Origin: Aselliscus stoliczkanus
Taxonomy: Eukaryota; Chordata; Mammalia; Chiroptera; Hipposideridae
Assembly: GCA_033961575.1 (NCBI GenBank)
Contig: CM066728.1
Coordinates: forward strand, 34,596,352 to 34,660,351
Direction: 5' to 3'
Length of the DNA stretch: 64,000 bases
Below, piece after piece: positions 60,301 through 64,000 of the stretch. The notes below the pieces were generated by a model, which did no database searches, had not been told where the DNA came from, and saw nothing but the letters and a program-made list of their open reading frames with translations. Every line of letters starts with the position of its first letter. Position 1 is the first letter of the stretch. The position numbers and the translations under genes were made by a program.

Positions 60301-63300
60301 ACATATAATTTGCAAAATATGTTAATCAACTGTTTGTTATCAGTAAAGCTACCTGCAGTTAAGTTTTTGAGGAATCAAGTTATATGCAGATTTTTGACTG
60401 CCAGAGGGTTGGCGCCCCTAAGCCCCACAACCCCCATGTGCTATTCAAGGGTCAACTGTACATTCTTTTCAGATTTTTCCTGTGCATACACACACATATA
60501 CACAAAACATTTAAAAATTTGTTTTAACAAAAGGCATCAAATGAGTAGTACATTACACTCAGTAGGAGATTCTGTGCATCTTTTCAAGACACAAATATTT
60601 TCCCCTCAGTTTACTGTTTGCTAATTTCCTTAGGAATTTCTAATGGCTGCACAGTATTTCAGTAAATGAAATGTTGTATATTAAACTATCTAAAAATAAC
60701 ATTCCATGTCTTAGGTTATAAGCGGTCTAATGGTCACAAAGTCCCTATACTGAAATTTTAAATCTCTTGCTCTAATTTTTCACATCAAAATCAATCTCAA
60801 GTTTTAACTTTGTTCAAAATATATGGTCAATTACTGAAGTAGACAAGATTAGCAGGAATATGTAATTTATCAAAAATAAAATTAGCACGAAACAAAAAAA
60901 CCTTCTTATATATATTAATAAACAGAATTGGGGAAAATACAGACTAAAAACAAGAATCAAGACCAAACTCAAAGATCAAGAGGTGCTTAAAAACACCAAA
61001 AGAAATGCAGAAAAATTAACCTTTTCCAACTTAAGCTTCACTTTTATAGAAATGAGAAATTACATAAAATTCTAAGAGTAAAAATTCCTGAAAAAGCCCA
61101 TGGTCAAAAAGCCTGAATTGTTAACATTTAAAAATATTTAAATTAATAAAAGATATTATAAATATTAACTCAAAAACGGCATTATTTTTAAAACCTGAAG
61201 TTTTAAAAAAATGGTTATTTGGCACTCATGGGATGTAAAGTACGGCATAAGGAATAGTCAATAACAGTGTAATAAAAATGCATGGTGTCAGATGAGTACC
61301 TGACTTATCGGGGTGATCACTTTTGTAAGTTACAAATGTCTAATAACTTTGTTGTGCACCTGAAACTAATATGATATTGAATGTCAACTATAATTGAAAA
61401 AAATTTTTTTAAAGAAATGGCTATTTTTGGTTCATTATTAGTTTATCAAGTATCTACCCCTAATTTGTAAATACATCATCCTTACTTATATAGCCAAAAC
61501 ATAATTGCAAAATAATTCTTAAAGGAAAAAAGATGTTACTCTATTCTAAGATTTTTGTAAAACATCTTAAATACACTGTGTGGTAAACCAAGTAAGAATT
61601 CTTAACACTCAATAGATGTGTAACATAGTGTTTACAAACACAACATAAGTAGTTTGCGAGTAAACAGGTCTACACATAAAATCAATCACCTTCACAATGG
61701 TTGATATTTCTTTAAATGATGTAATCCTCCATAACATACAAAATAAACCCAACACTAGTTAAGATTAGATGCCTATAAAAAGTATGATTACCATCTTTTT
61801 CTAAATAAACCTCCATTCCTATTAATCCATAGATAATTATTGCTCCTTTCAAAATACAGATTTTATTTTTTTCTAACTATGAAATGCACATCCTTTTAAA
61901 AACCTGGAAAACATGAATAAGAAAATAAAATTCATACTCCCACTTTTGGTGTATGTTCTTCTAGTCATTTATTCATACAGACATACACATGTATCAAATC
62001 TTTTTTTCTTAAAAAATTGGGATCACAGAAAATAAGTGTCTCTTAAGTGGTTCATTTGAATGTATCTTATTCCAAAAATTAGAATACCGTCACCAAAGAA
62101 ATACAGTGACATTCTTATTTGTTGCAAAATTATTCTATTCATTTATCTACGTGTACCTTTCTTTTGTGAGGTTTAAAATGTTAGATTTGATTTTCTATTA
62201 CATCCACCTGGTGTAGGTATTGTAGAGAATAAGGCATAGGTTTGAAATCTTGATTTTTTGAATCAAGATCAACGTGACCTTGTGTAAATTACAACCGCTC
62301 TGAATCTGTTTGTCAGATGACGATTTAAATAACTCTACCTACCAAATAGGGTTGTTTTGAGGATTAAATAAAATATGTCAAAGGAGAACGCAGTGCCTGG
62401 TATGCAATAGTAACCCTACAAACATTAGTTCTTTCTCATTTTAAAAAAAAAGAAAAAAACCGCCTGAATGAGACACGACTACTAAAAAGTCAGGCTTAGA
62501 GACAAAAATATACTAACTATAATTGAAAAGGTGTTATTTTATCAGAGTTTTTAGGGCCGGCCGAGTGGCTTGGTGGTTAAACACTGGCTTGGGAAGCCAG
62601 CGGCCCCGGTTCAGGTCCCACATGAGGGCCAGTGACACTGCCCTCAAAGAAAAAAAAAAAAAAAAAAGAGTTTTTACTCACTTGTAATTTCAATTATTTC
62701 ACCACCCACTTTACATCTGGCGACCATCAAAAAATTTAGTTAGGGGAAAAAAAATATATTTTAACTTCATTGTACACGTGTTGGGCTAGCTGAAATCATA
62801 CCTAAGAAGAAGAAAGAATGCAGAAATTTTCTCTCGTAAAAGTAACCCGTGCGTTAAAACCTTGCGGTTGAGAATGTCCTTTAAGAAGGATAATTACGTG
62901 AGGAGCAGAAAAGCAGCTCTAGATTTTGTTCCCCCCTGCCAATGTTAAGTTTCGGGATGAACAAGAGAGCAATTCTTTATAGCAGTTACAGAAAAATGCC
63001 ACGGGGGAAAGGGTAAGTTTGTAAACTGCTCCCTGCGTAGGTCTGGGGACGTGGGATTCTAAGATTGAAAACCTTGAAGGCTTTCCACATACTTGGGAAA
63101 TGAGGCGGTGGGAGGAGGGACAAACGGCCTGTGCGAGTCAGAGAGGCAGAAAAGGCAACAGGAGGGGGAGGGGGCCGCTGAAACACGCGAGGACCCTGCT
63201 TCCGCGAAGTAGCTCCGCTTACGGAAAAAGAAAACACTTGGGGAACTAAGCAAAGGAGGAAAGAAGCCCCGGGGCTCCGCGAAGAAGGATGGAAGGGGCG

Positions 63301-63561
63301 TGAGCAGCAGGAAGGCTGCGGCGGAACAAGGGGGGTGGTGTCCGAAAAGAAGGGTCGCCCCGGGAAGGGGAGCAGCGGCGGGACCGGAAAGCGAGGACAA
63401 GGATGTGGGCGGGGGGAGAGAGACTCGGAGGCCACTGCGGTGGTCGACTCTGAGGGTAAAAAAAAAAAAAAGGAAAACGAGCAAAAAGACCCAAGGGGCC
63501 GGGGGTACCTGCAGAGATCGTCCAGGACGCTGCCGGGAATCTCCACCCGTTTGGTCTCCAT
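23132..63561 (-). CDS. DCP2: DCP2, mRNA-decapping enzyme 2 (11 coding exons)
   Basis: DCP2 is the Nudix hydrolase that removes the m7G cap from mRNA, releasing m7GDP, and acts with DCP1 and EDC proteins in the cytoplasm and P-bodies. The join, 5' to 3' on the - strand, is 63561-63509, 51053-50902, 41509-41382, 40362-40264, 34524-34372, 34254-34142, 33722-33615, 31673-31538, 27774-27664, 25048-24997, 23298-23132. It is 1272 nt, 423 codons plus TAG, close to the roughly 420 residues of other mammals. Residues 1 to about 94 are the regulatory (Box A) domain, including HWFYLDF with W44. The Nudix box runs from G129 to F151 (REVFEETGF, catalytic E147 and E148) and is split by intron 4. Box B follows to about 255. 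The C-terminal tail is low-complexity. Frame and phase agree at every junction. Introns 2 (AT-AC) and 10 (GC-AG) are unusual. The C-terminus reads LELG rather than the LDL I recall for human. Confidence 0.97.
23299..24996 (-). other. DCP2: DCP2 intron 10, GC-AG type
   Basis: The donor is ACAG|GCAAGT and the acceptor CCCACAG. The GC dinucleotide is needed to keep the frame, and the surrounding donor bases match the consensus well. The intron is A/T-rich, contains a C-run near 24130-24146, and holds no recognised gene or repeat. Confidence 0.9.
24997..25048 (-). CDS. DCP2: DCP2 coding exon 10
   Basis: A 52-nt micro-exon encoding [17 protein letters not shown] plus the first base of D369. The acceptor is tttttatag and the donor is the non-canonical GC. 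The peptide matches the conserved DCP2 tail, so the exon is real despite its size. Confidence 0.93.
25194..25294 (-). mobile_element. Short tRNA-derived SINE
   Basis: Reverse orientation, ending ccactcagccggccc. It is flanked by a 12-bp TSD TTGGTATTTTTA (25182-25193 and 25295-25306). Confidence 0.92.
25755..26149 (-). mobile_element. Long tRNA-derived SINE
   Basis: It has the same head as the short form but carries an extra body of about 280 bp ending in CCCAATAAAATCTT plus an A-tail on its own strand. It is slightly truncated or deleted near the head. Boundaries are approximate because no clean TSD was found. Confidence 0.88.
26240..26707 (-). mobile_element. Long tRNA-derived SINE with internal duplications
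   Basis: Flanked by a perfect 16-bp TSD GTTGTATCAATTATTA (26224-26239 and 26708-26723). It carries two internal tandem duplications absent from sibling copies: ggctgcagcccacaccatca twice (about 26520-26568) and a ggctgcgggccgctcac unit twice (about 26457-26495). Confidence 0.93.
27513..27629 (-). mobile_element. Short tRNA-derived SINE near the exon 9 donor
   Basis: The TSD is GAACTGCCTT at 27503-27512 and 27630-27639. The SINE lies about 34 nt downstream of the exon 9 5' splice site and is in sense with DCP2. Confidence 0.92.
27664..27774 (-). CDS. DCP2: DCP2 coding exon 9
   Basis: The acceptor is ttgcaaaaacag and the donor ATG|GTAAGA. It encodes 37 residues, [20 protein letters not shown] through KQQNPLM (315-351), a basic, Gln/Asn-rich, disordered part of the DCP2 tail. 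Confidence 0.96.
28400..28503 (+). mobile_element. Short tRNA-derived SINE
   Basis: Starts ggcctgccgagtggcgcgtt, with B box GGTTCGGGTCCC, and ends cactgccctcaaaaac. The sequence aaattctaagttt occurs on both sides, but the left copy lies about 25 bp away, so the TSD is unclear. Confidence 0.9.
28790..29550 (-). mobile_element. LINE-1 3'-region fragment (- orientation)
   Basis: Motifs such as ctgaataatactccattgta and aagtgatatctcatgg are the antisense of the mammalian L1 ORF2 end and 3'UTR. The fragment is heavily mutated and truncated at both ends. Confidence 0.8.
29551..29962 (-). mobile_element. Long tRNA-derived SINE
   Basis: The reverse-oriented A-tail and aagattttattggggaattg mark the 3' end. 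The head ends ccactcggccagccct. It inserted at the junction of two L1 fragments. Confidence 0.88.
29963..31235 (+). mobile_element. LINE-1 fragment (+ orientation), interrupted by a SINE
   Basis: A partial ORF2-like piece (aatggatgaaattctccaat) joins the 3' region (gtggtatatatatacaatgg; cctgaaactaatataatatt). An internal deletion is implied. The long SINE at 30392-30868 splits it, and the L1 text resumes exactly after the TSD. Confidence 0.78.
30392..30868 (+). mobile_element. Long tRNA-derived SINE nested in L1
   Basis: The TSD is AAGTCAGACT at 30382-30391 and 30869-30878. It ends CCCCAATAAAATCTT plus an A-tail. The host L1 reads through once the insert is removed. Confidence 0.93.
31538..31673 (-). 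CDS. DCP2: DCP2 coding exon 8
   Basis: The acceptor is ttggtatag and the donor AAG|GTGAGT. It completes S269 and encodes [20 protein letters not shown] through MSDLLKAK (270-314), matching the conserved linker after Box B. It reads PYTNYSEM where I recall PYNNHSEM in human. Confidence 0.96.
31674..33614 (-). other. DCP2: DCP2 intron 7
   Basis: GT-AG, 1.9 kb, A/T-rich and mainly single-copy. It contains an L2-like fragment at about 31795-31910 (gttccatgagggctggggct) and a TATC microsatellite (33331-33376). Confidence 0.85.
33331..33376. repeat. (TATC)n tetranucleotide microsatellite
   Basis: About 11.5 uninterrupted TATC units. Its purity suggests it is likely to be length-polymorphic. Confidence 0.97.
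33615..33722 (-). CDS. DCP2: DCP2 coding exon 7
   Basis: The acceptor is aatgtttccatag and the donor TTGAG|GTAAAA. It completes R233 and encodes [20 protein letters not shown] through PTVEKL, with AG of S269. It covers the end of Box B and the acidic serine stretch. A SINE sits immediately upstream of its acceptor. Confidence 0.96.
33750..33894 (-). mobile_element. Short type-B tRNA-derived SINE beside the exon 7 acceptor
   Basis: This is the second SINE head type (gagctcgctcaagag, ggcaggatgggtcagct). A perfect 14-bp TSD AAGAATTCACTTTT lies at 33736-33749 and 33895-33908. It is in sense with DCP2, so its A-tail lies directly before the exon 7 splice acceptor. Confidence 0.94.
33924..34071 (+). 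mobile_element. Short tRNA-derived SINE with long A/T-rich tail
   Basis: Perfect 14-bp TSD AAATTGGCTAAAGA at 33910-33923 and 34072-34085. The tail is expanded into an AAATAAAATA-type simple repeat. Confidence 0.94.
34142..34254 (-). CDS. DCP2: DCP2 coding exon 6
   Basis: The acceptor is tgtttcag and the donor AG|GTATGT. It encodes [20 protein letters not shown] through FFMAIPFI (196-232), the end of the Nudix fold running into Box B. Confidence 0.97.
34372..34524 (-). CDS. DCP2: DCP2 coding exon 5
   Basis: The acceptor is gttatttccag and the donor CGG|GTATGT. It encodes [20 protein letters not shown] through TRREIR (145-195), including catalytic E147 and E148 of the Nudix box. Intron 5 downstream is only 117 nt (34255-34371). 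Confidence 0.98.
35330..36785 (-). mobile_element. LINE-1 fragment (- orientation)
   Basis: The text reads gctgagtaatattccattgt, then ccagaagtggaattaccgga, then gaggtgatatctcattgtgg: antisense L1 ORF2 and 3' sequence in order. A MITE interrupts it at 35439-35565. It is old and carries no open ORF. Confidence 0.85.
35439..35565. mobile_element. Mariner-type MITE inserted in L1
   Basis: About 127 bp with terminal inverted repeats of about 28 bp (GGGTGCCCAAAAAATGTATA at the left; the right end is its reverse complement with GGACACCC), flanked by TA on each side. The host L1 continues on both sides. Confidence 0.85.
36800..37110 (+). mobile_element. LINE-1 ORF2-end fragment (+ orientation)
   Basis: Contains tcataatagccaaaaactgg and ggtgggaatgtaaattggta, diverged L1 text in the opposite orientation to its left neighbour. 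Confidence 0.7.
38020..38345 (+). mobile_element. Ancient solo-LTR-like fossil, probably ERVL-MaLR type
   Basis: Phrases such as gaaggctgccatctgccagc, ccttgatcttggggctcccc and gagaagtaaatttctgtt are, from memory, typical of an old mammalian LTR family. There is no coding sequence. The family name is uncertain. Confidence 0.55.
38895..39050 (+). mobile_element. MIR element
   Basis: gactctgggcatgtcactaa and ttcacctgtaaaatggagat match the MIR core and its downstream part. Confidence 0.8.
40264..40362 (-). CDS. DCP2: DCP2 coding exon 4
   Basis: The acceptor is cttgttttgtag and the donor GAG|GTGAGT. It encodes exactly 33 codons, [20 protein letters not shown] through DCAARE (112-144), the first half of the Nudix box with G129 and E144. 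Confidence 0.98.
40587..41033 (+). mobile_element. Long tRNA-derived SINE
   Basis: Perfect 16-bp TSD AAAAGTGACACCTCTT (40571-40586 and 41034-41049). It ends ccccaataaaatcttt plus an A-tail, and a near-duplicate of the AATAAA-proximal segment precedes it. Confidence 0.94.
41101..41226 (+). mobile_element. Short tRNA-derived SINE
   Basis: Perfect 16-bp TSD AAGACACATAATGCAG (41085-41100 and 41227-41242). The head reads gggccggccaagtggcgcgg if the shared G is counted. Confidence 0.94.
41382..41509 (-). CDS. DCP2: DCP2 coding exon 3
   Basis: It begins after an AC dinucleotide (gtatac|TCTTCAG) and ends AAT|GTGAGT. It completes V69 and encodes [20 protein letters not shown] through LDETLEN (to N111), joining the regulatory domain to the Nudix domain. 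Using the AG six bases downstream instead would break the frame. Confidence 0.97.
41521..41529 (-). promoter_or_regulatory. DCP2: U12 branch-point sequence
   Basis: TTCCTTAAC is an exact match to the U12 branch-site consensus TTCCTTRAY. The likely branch A at 41522 is 12 nt from the intron end, within the narrow spacing typical of minor introns. Confidence 0.93.
42111..42253 (-). mobile_element. Short type-B SINE
   Basis: Reverse copy: ccatcctgccacctgttggc and gctcagagctcatactcttg. An imperfect TSD (taaaat..attttt) flanks it. Confidence 0.9.
42284..42389 (+). mobile_element. Short tRNA-derived SINE
   Basis: Starts gggctggccgagtggtgcgg and ends acactgcttc plus an A-tail. TSD-like aaagtaaagccta / aaaggaaagccta flank it. 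Confidence 0.91.
43484..43637 (+). mobile_element. Short type-B SINE
   Basis: gccaagtggctcagttggtt through gtggcaggatggctcagcta plus a CAAA-type tail. The flanks share aaaaacagta. Confidence 0.9.
45267..45654 (+). mobile_element. Long tRNA-derived SINE
   Basis: Head gccggccgagtggcgcattg, body with tgaagcaacgtcctccacaa, end ccccaataaaatcttt. The TSD of about 15 bp (aaaacagccctagag / aaaacacccctagag) has one mismatch. Confidence 0.93.
45783..48491 (-). mobile_element. Full-length half-LINE-1 (HAL1) retrotransposon: 5'UTR, ORF1, 3'UTR, no ORF2
   Basis: The unit runs 5' to 3' on the - strand: a GC-rich 5'UTR of about 1 kb (48478-47471), an open ORF1 (47470-46598), and about 0.8 kb of G-rich 3'UTR ending acctgaaactaataaaataa and an A-rich tail. 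It is bounded by a 13-bp TSD, aaagctt(c/a)atttt, at 45783-45795 and 48479-48491 with one mismatch. No endonuclease or reverse transcriptase lies between ORF1 and the 3' end. Known HAL1 elements have this ORF1-only layout and rely on L1 proteins in trans. A single L1 copy that lost ORF2 by deletion is the alternative; intact TSDs do not exclude it. Confidence 0.85.
46598..47470 (-). CDS. LINE-1-type ORF1 protein (HAL1 ORF1p), intact
   Basis: ORF1p is an RNA-binding nucleic-acid chaperone that trimerises and packages retrotransposon RNA in the cytoplasm. From the ATG at 47470 the frame is open for 290 residues. That start gives [16 protein letters not shown], typical of an L1 ORF1 start; the frame extends 26 residues upstream but without L1-like sequence. 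Domains in order: basic N-terminus, coiled coil (about residues 40-130, [20 protein letters not shown] and following), RRM starting at the hallmark [13 protein letters not shown], and a C-terminal domain with [20 protein letters not shown] through [15 protein letters not shown]. It is somewhat shorter than the 338 residues of human L1 ORF1p. The absence of stops implies a young insertion. The 266-codon + strand ORF over the same bases is a shadow. Confidence 0.92.
   Translation of the reverse strand: MGKQRNMSQVKDQKKPPEMEPNVTEGSNLSETQFRTLMIRMFKELSEDIKKDRETIKNNLLELKNTITEMKNTLEGITSRVDEAEERISDLEDKIAELTQLAQQKDQRIKNNENSLRALWDKVKRNHLRIIGIPEGEEKKQGVENVFAKIMTENFPTLVKEINIHAQEVQRVPNKLNPNRSTPRHIIVKMAKVKDRDRILEAARERQLVTYKGTPVRLTADLSRETLQARREWQEILKVTQNKGLQPRLLSPAWLSLKIEGEIKSFSEKNKLKEFITTKPALQEMLKGLF
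48510..48790 (+). mobile_element. Type-B SINE split by a nested short SINE
   Basis: gggccggccgagaggctcag begins the outer element and ggtggcagcatggctcagct ends it. Outer flanks share AACCTC. The outer sequence is interrupted at 48565 and resumes after 48693. Confidence 0.92.
48565..48680 (+). mobile_element. Short tRNA-derived SINE nested in a type-B SINE
   Basis: Perfect 13-bp TSD AGTGCGAGCTGAG at 48552-48564 and 48681-48693, made of host SINE sequence. This shows directly that the short type-A SINE moved after the type-B copy. Confidence 0.94.
50293..50403 (-). mobile_element. Short tRNA-derived SINE
   Basis: Perfect 17-bp TSD TCATGTGAATCTTTTAT at 50276-50292 and 50404-50420. It is inverted and ends ccactcagtcagccc. 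Confidence 0.94.
50902..51053 (-). CDS. DCP2: DCP2 coding exon 2
   Basis: The acceptor is gttttttgacag. The exon completes S18 and encodes [20 protein letters not shown] through CGIRDFAKA (19-68) plus the first base of V69. It ends at a U12-type AT donor. It includes HWFYLDF (W44), the conserved regulatory-domain motif whose tryptophan contacts the cap in yeast Dcp2. Confidence 0.97.
51488..52106 (+). mobile_element. Composite (multi-unit) type-B SINE, interrupted by a retrocopy
   Basis: At least three related tRNA-like units lie in tandem: cgagtggctcagttggttaa, ggatggctcagctggtgaga and ggatggctcagtggatagag. The element ends ccccaactgcccaataaaat. The TSD is AAAAAAATTAAATT at 51474-51487 and 52107-52120. 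The layout resembles SINEs I recall from yinpterochiropteran bats. Confidence 0.88.
51529..51627 (+). mobile_element. 5'-truncated retrocopy of an unidentified RNA
   Basis: A body of about 85 bp (gaacttgcacatggctgagc to attttttggtaag), then A14-15. A perfect 16-bp TSD AAGAGTTGGCTTAGAG of SINE sequence flanks it (51513-51528 and 51628-51643). AGTAAA sits about 15 nt before the A-tail, like a variant polyadenylation signal, so it may be a fragment of an mRNA 3' end. The source gene is not recognised. Confidence 0.85.
52551..52675 (+). mobile_element. Short tRNA-derived SINE with a long TSD
   Basis: Starts gaccggccgaggggcgcagt. A direct repeat of about 25 bp containing TTAAAAATAGTATCACCCAG flanks it (52526-52550 and 52676-52700). 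Confidence 0.94.
54313..54529 (-). mobile_element. MER20-like hAT-Charlie DNA transposon fossil
   Basis: gtcctgtgcactgtaggatg, gttgtgacagccaaaaaaga and cagttgacaaccacaggg match, from memory, the MER20 consensus in reverse. It is about 217 bp and diverged. Confidence 0.7.
54779..55612. mobile_element. Mariner-type DNA transposon, internally deleted and decayed
   Basis: The left end CGAGGTGTGATCAAACAATA and the right end, whose reverse complement is CTAGGTGTGATCAAAGAATA, are flanked by TA. The inverted similarity continues past a SINE for about 100 bp in all (cagtaaaagacacattg is shared). About 0.7 kb of own sequence remains, shorter than a roughly 1.3 kb mariner. No intact transposase frame was found. 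Confidence 0.8.
54834..54950 (+). mobile_element. Short tRNA-derived SINE inside the mariner-type element
   Basis: Starts ggcaggctgagtggcgcggt and ends ccctc plus an A-tail of about 23. TSD-like TTATTACAG / TTATTGCAG flank it. It postdates the transposon. Confidence 0.91.
57381..57832 (+). mobile_element. Long tRNA-derived SINE
   Basis: Head gggccggccaagtggcgcat, body gaagcaacgtcctccacaac, end ccccaataaaatctta plus an A-tail. The flanks are only loosely similar (aaagaaaactatcca / aaagaagcctattca). Confidence 0.92.
58026..58175 (+). mobile_element. Short type-B SINE
   Basis: Begins ggccggcggagtggctcagt and ends gtggcaggatggctcagcta. Flanks aaaatgtggatcctgg / aaaatgtagacctgg form a slightly decayed TSD. 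Confidence 0.91.
60141..60458. mobile_element. Tigger-like MITE, both ends present
   Basis: CAGTTGACCCTTGAACAACA at the left and TGCTATTCAAGGGTCAACTG at the right form terminal inverted repeats of about 21 bp, with TA on both sides. 318 bp, non-coding. It is a familiar old mammalian family of the pogo/Tigger group; the exact name was not checked. Confidence 0.85.
61225..61415 (+). mobile_element. LINE-1 3'-end fragment
   Basis: gatgtaaagtacggcataag and gcacctgaaactaatatgat match the L1 3' end also seen at 31050-31230. 5'-truncated. Confidence 0.82.
62225..62430 (+). mobile_element. MIR element
   Basis: atagggttgttttgaggatt, gcagtgcctggtatgcaata and accttgtgtaaattac are MIR-like in the right order. 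Confidence 0.75.
62554..62666 (+). mobile_element. Short tRNA-derived SINE
   Basis: TSD AGAGTTTTTA at 62544-62553 and 62667-62676. The head reads gggccggccgagtggcttgg. Confidence 0.93.
63509..63561 (-). CDS. DCP2: DCP2 coding exon 1 (start codon)
   Basis: ATG at 63561 in the context atcATGGAG, then [16 protein letters not shown] and AG of S18, donor AG|GTACCC. This is the known DCP2 N-terminus. The frame is also open upstream, but that sequence (Arg/Ser-rich) is GC-rich 5'UTR read through and does not resemble DCP2. Confidence 0.97.
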
Positions 63562-63720
63562 GATGAGGACCCACAGCAGGAGCAGTGCATCCCGGCTCCG
63601 CACGGCCAGGGACCGAGGGGATGGCACGGAGAGCGAGCAGCAGCGACGGCGGCGGCTCCAACGAGGACGACGGAGGGAAGAGGGCGAGACCCGCTTACTT
63701 CTGTTCCGCACCCTCAGCCC
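63562..63720 (-). other. DCP2: DCP2 5'UTR (approximate)
   Basis: GC-rich sequence between the start codon and the CCAAT-box cluster. The true transcription start cannot be fixed from sequence. I infer it at roughly 63650-63780 from the distance to the CCAAT boxes. Confidence 0.5.
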
Positions 63721-63789
63721 TGGACCCCAGAGGCTGGGCCGAGGCGCGGGGCGGAGCCCCGGGAGCTACGCCCCCTCTGCTTGAACGGC

Positions 63790-63866
63790 CCAATGGGAAG
63801 CTGGAGCTTCGGGAGGCTGCACACGAAGCCAATGAGATGTTTGCTTATTGGTCCGTCGTCTCCAAT
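63790..63866. promoter_or_regulatory. DCP2: Cluster of four CCAAT boxes
   Basis: CCAAT at 63790-63794, 63829-63833 and 63862-63866 on +, and ATTGG at 63847-63851 (CCAAT on -). Such clusters are typical NF-Y targets in CpG-island promoters. Confidence 0.75.
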
Positions 63867-63940
63867 CCATCTTCAAGCTGCTCAGTTGCTACTCAGAAAA
63901 CCAACTTCCCGCGGCCTTTGACTGAGCCCTGCGATGGATG

Positions 63941-63952
63941 CGCGCATGCGCA
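63941..63952. promoter_or_regulatory. DCP2: NRF1 binding site
   Basis: CGCGCATGCGCA is a perfect palindromic-core NRF1 motif. It lies about 380 bp upstream of the DCP2 ATG, at the far side of the CCAAT cluster. Confidence 0.8.
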
Positions 63953-64000
63953 CAATAACTCCTCTGCACTCCTAGGAAGTCTAGAGAGCTCAGGTCTCTT

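Larger units (their letters stand above)
51054..63508 (-). other. DCP2: DCP2 intron 1
   Basis: GT-AG (donor AG|GTACCC), 12.5 kb. It holds a composite SINE with a retrocopy inside (51488-52106), short SINEs, a MER20-like element, a mariner-type element, a long SINE, a Tigger-like MITE, an L1 end and a MIR. The stretches 52710-54300, 55620-57000 and 58190-60130 are largely unassigned, with a possible LINE-like scrap near 55840-56300. Confidence 0.9.
63060..63990. promoter_or_regulatory. DCP2: CpG-rich island over DCP2 exon 1 and promoter
   Basis: GC and CpG content rise sharply compared with the A/T-rich intron on the left. The island covers the start of intron 1, exon 1, the 5'UTR and the proximal promoter, as in a housekeeping gene. 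Long ORFs here on both strands reflect GC-rich composition, not genes. Confidence 0.85.

Noticed and set aside
62986..63711. 241-codon - strand ORF (and overlapping 200- and 114-codon ORFs) around DCP2 exon 1
   Set aside because: It is exon 1 read through into 5'UTR and intron 1 in a CpG island. Only 17 codons match DCP2; the rest is Arg/Ser/Pro-rich composition noise.
63335..63784. 149-codon + strand ORF in the CpG island
   Set aside because: Antisense to DCP2 exon 1. Low-complexity Gly/Arg/Lys translation, no start context or homology seen.

Overview
The window is mammalian chromosomal DNA carrying two protein-coding genes that point at each other tail to tail. The last two coding exons of MCC lie on the + strand (7843-9615). 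The complete DCP2 gene, encoding the Nudix mRNA-decapping enzyme, lies on the - strand (11 coding exons between 63561 and 23132). The MCC-DCP2 neighbourhood matches human 5q22 as I remember it. The repeats suggest a bat, most likely a yinpterochiropteran. There are about 27 tRNA-derived SINEs of two related heads with short and long or composite forms, many with perfect target-site duplications (TSDs). There are also mariner-type DNA elements and a half-LINE-1 (HAL1) element with an open ORF1. The species call rests on remembered repeat families, not on a search.

Layout. 1-7842: MCC intron with old and young repeats. 7843-9615: two MCC coding exons split by one intron, ending in the ETSL PDZ-binding tail. 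9616 to about 14600: long MCC 3'UTR ending at an AATAAA. About 14600-15230: short gap between the two convergent 3' ends. About 15230-23131: DCP2 3'UTR of roughly 7.9 kb. 23132-63561: DCP2 coding exons and introns. 63562-64000: DCP2 5'UTR, CpG island and a promoter with an NRF1 site and four CCAAT boxes.

DCP2 was rebuilt exon by exon. The frame stays open for 1272 nt (423 codons plus stop) and keeps the Nudix box (G129 to F151, with E147 and E148). Two introns are non-canonical. Intron 2 is an AT-AC, U12-type intron with near-perfect signals at both ends. Intron 10 uses a GC donor. Intron 6 was once tiny and was inflated by two SINEs, one of which put its A-tail directly upstream of the exon 7 acceptor.

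The most striking mobile element is at 45783-48491: a TSD-flanked, about 2.7 kb LINE-1 derivative with 5'UTR, open ORF1 and 3'UTR but no ORF2. This is the structure of a HAL1 retrotransposon. It sits inside the U12-type intron of DCP2. No bacterial-type systems, CRISPR arrays, tRNA or rRNA genes were seen.
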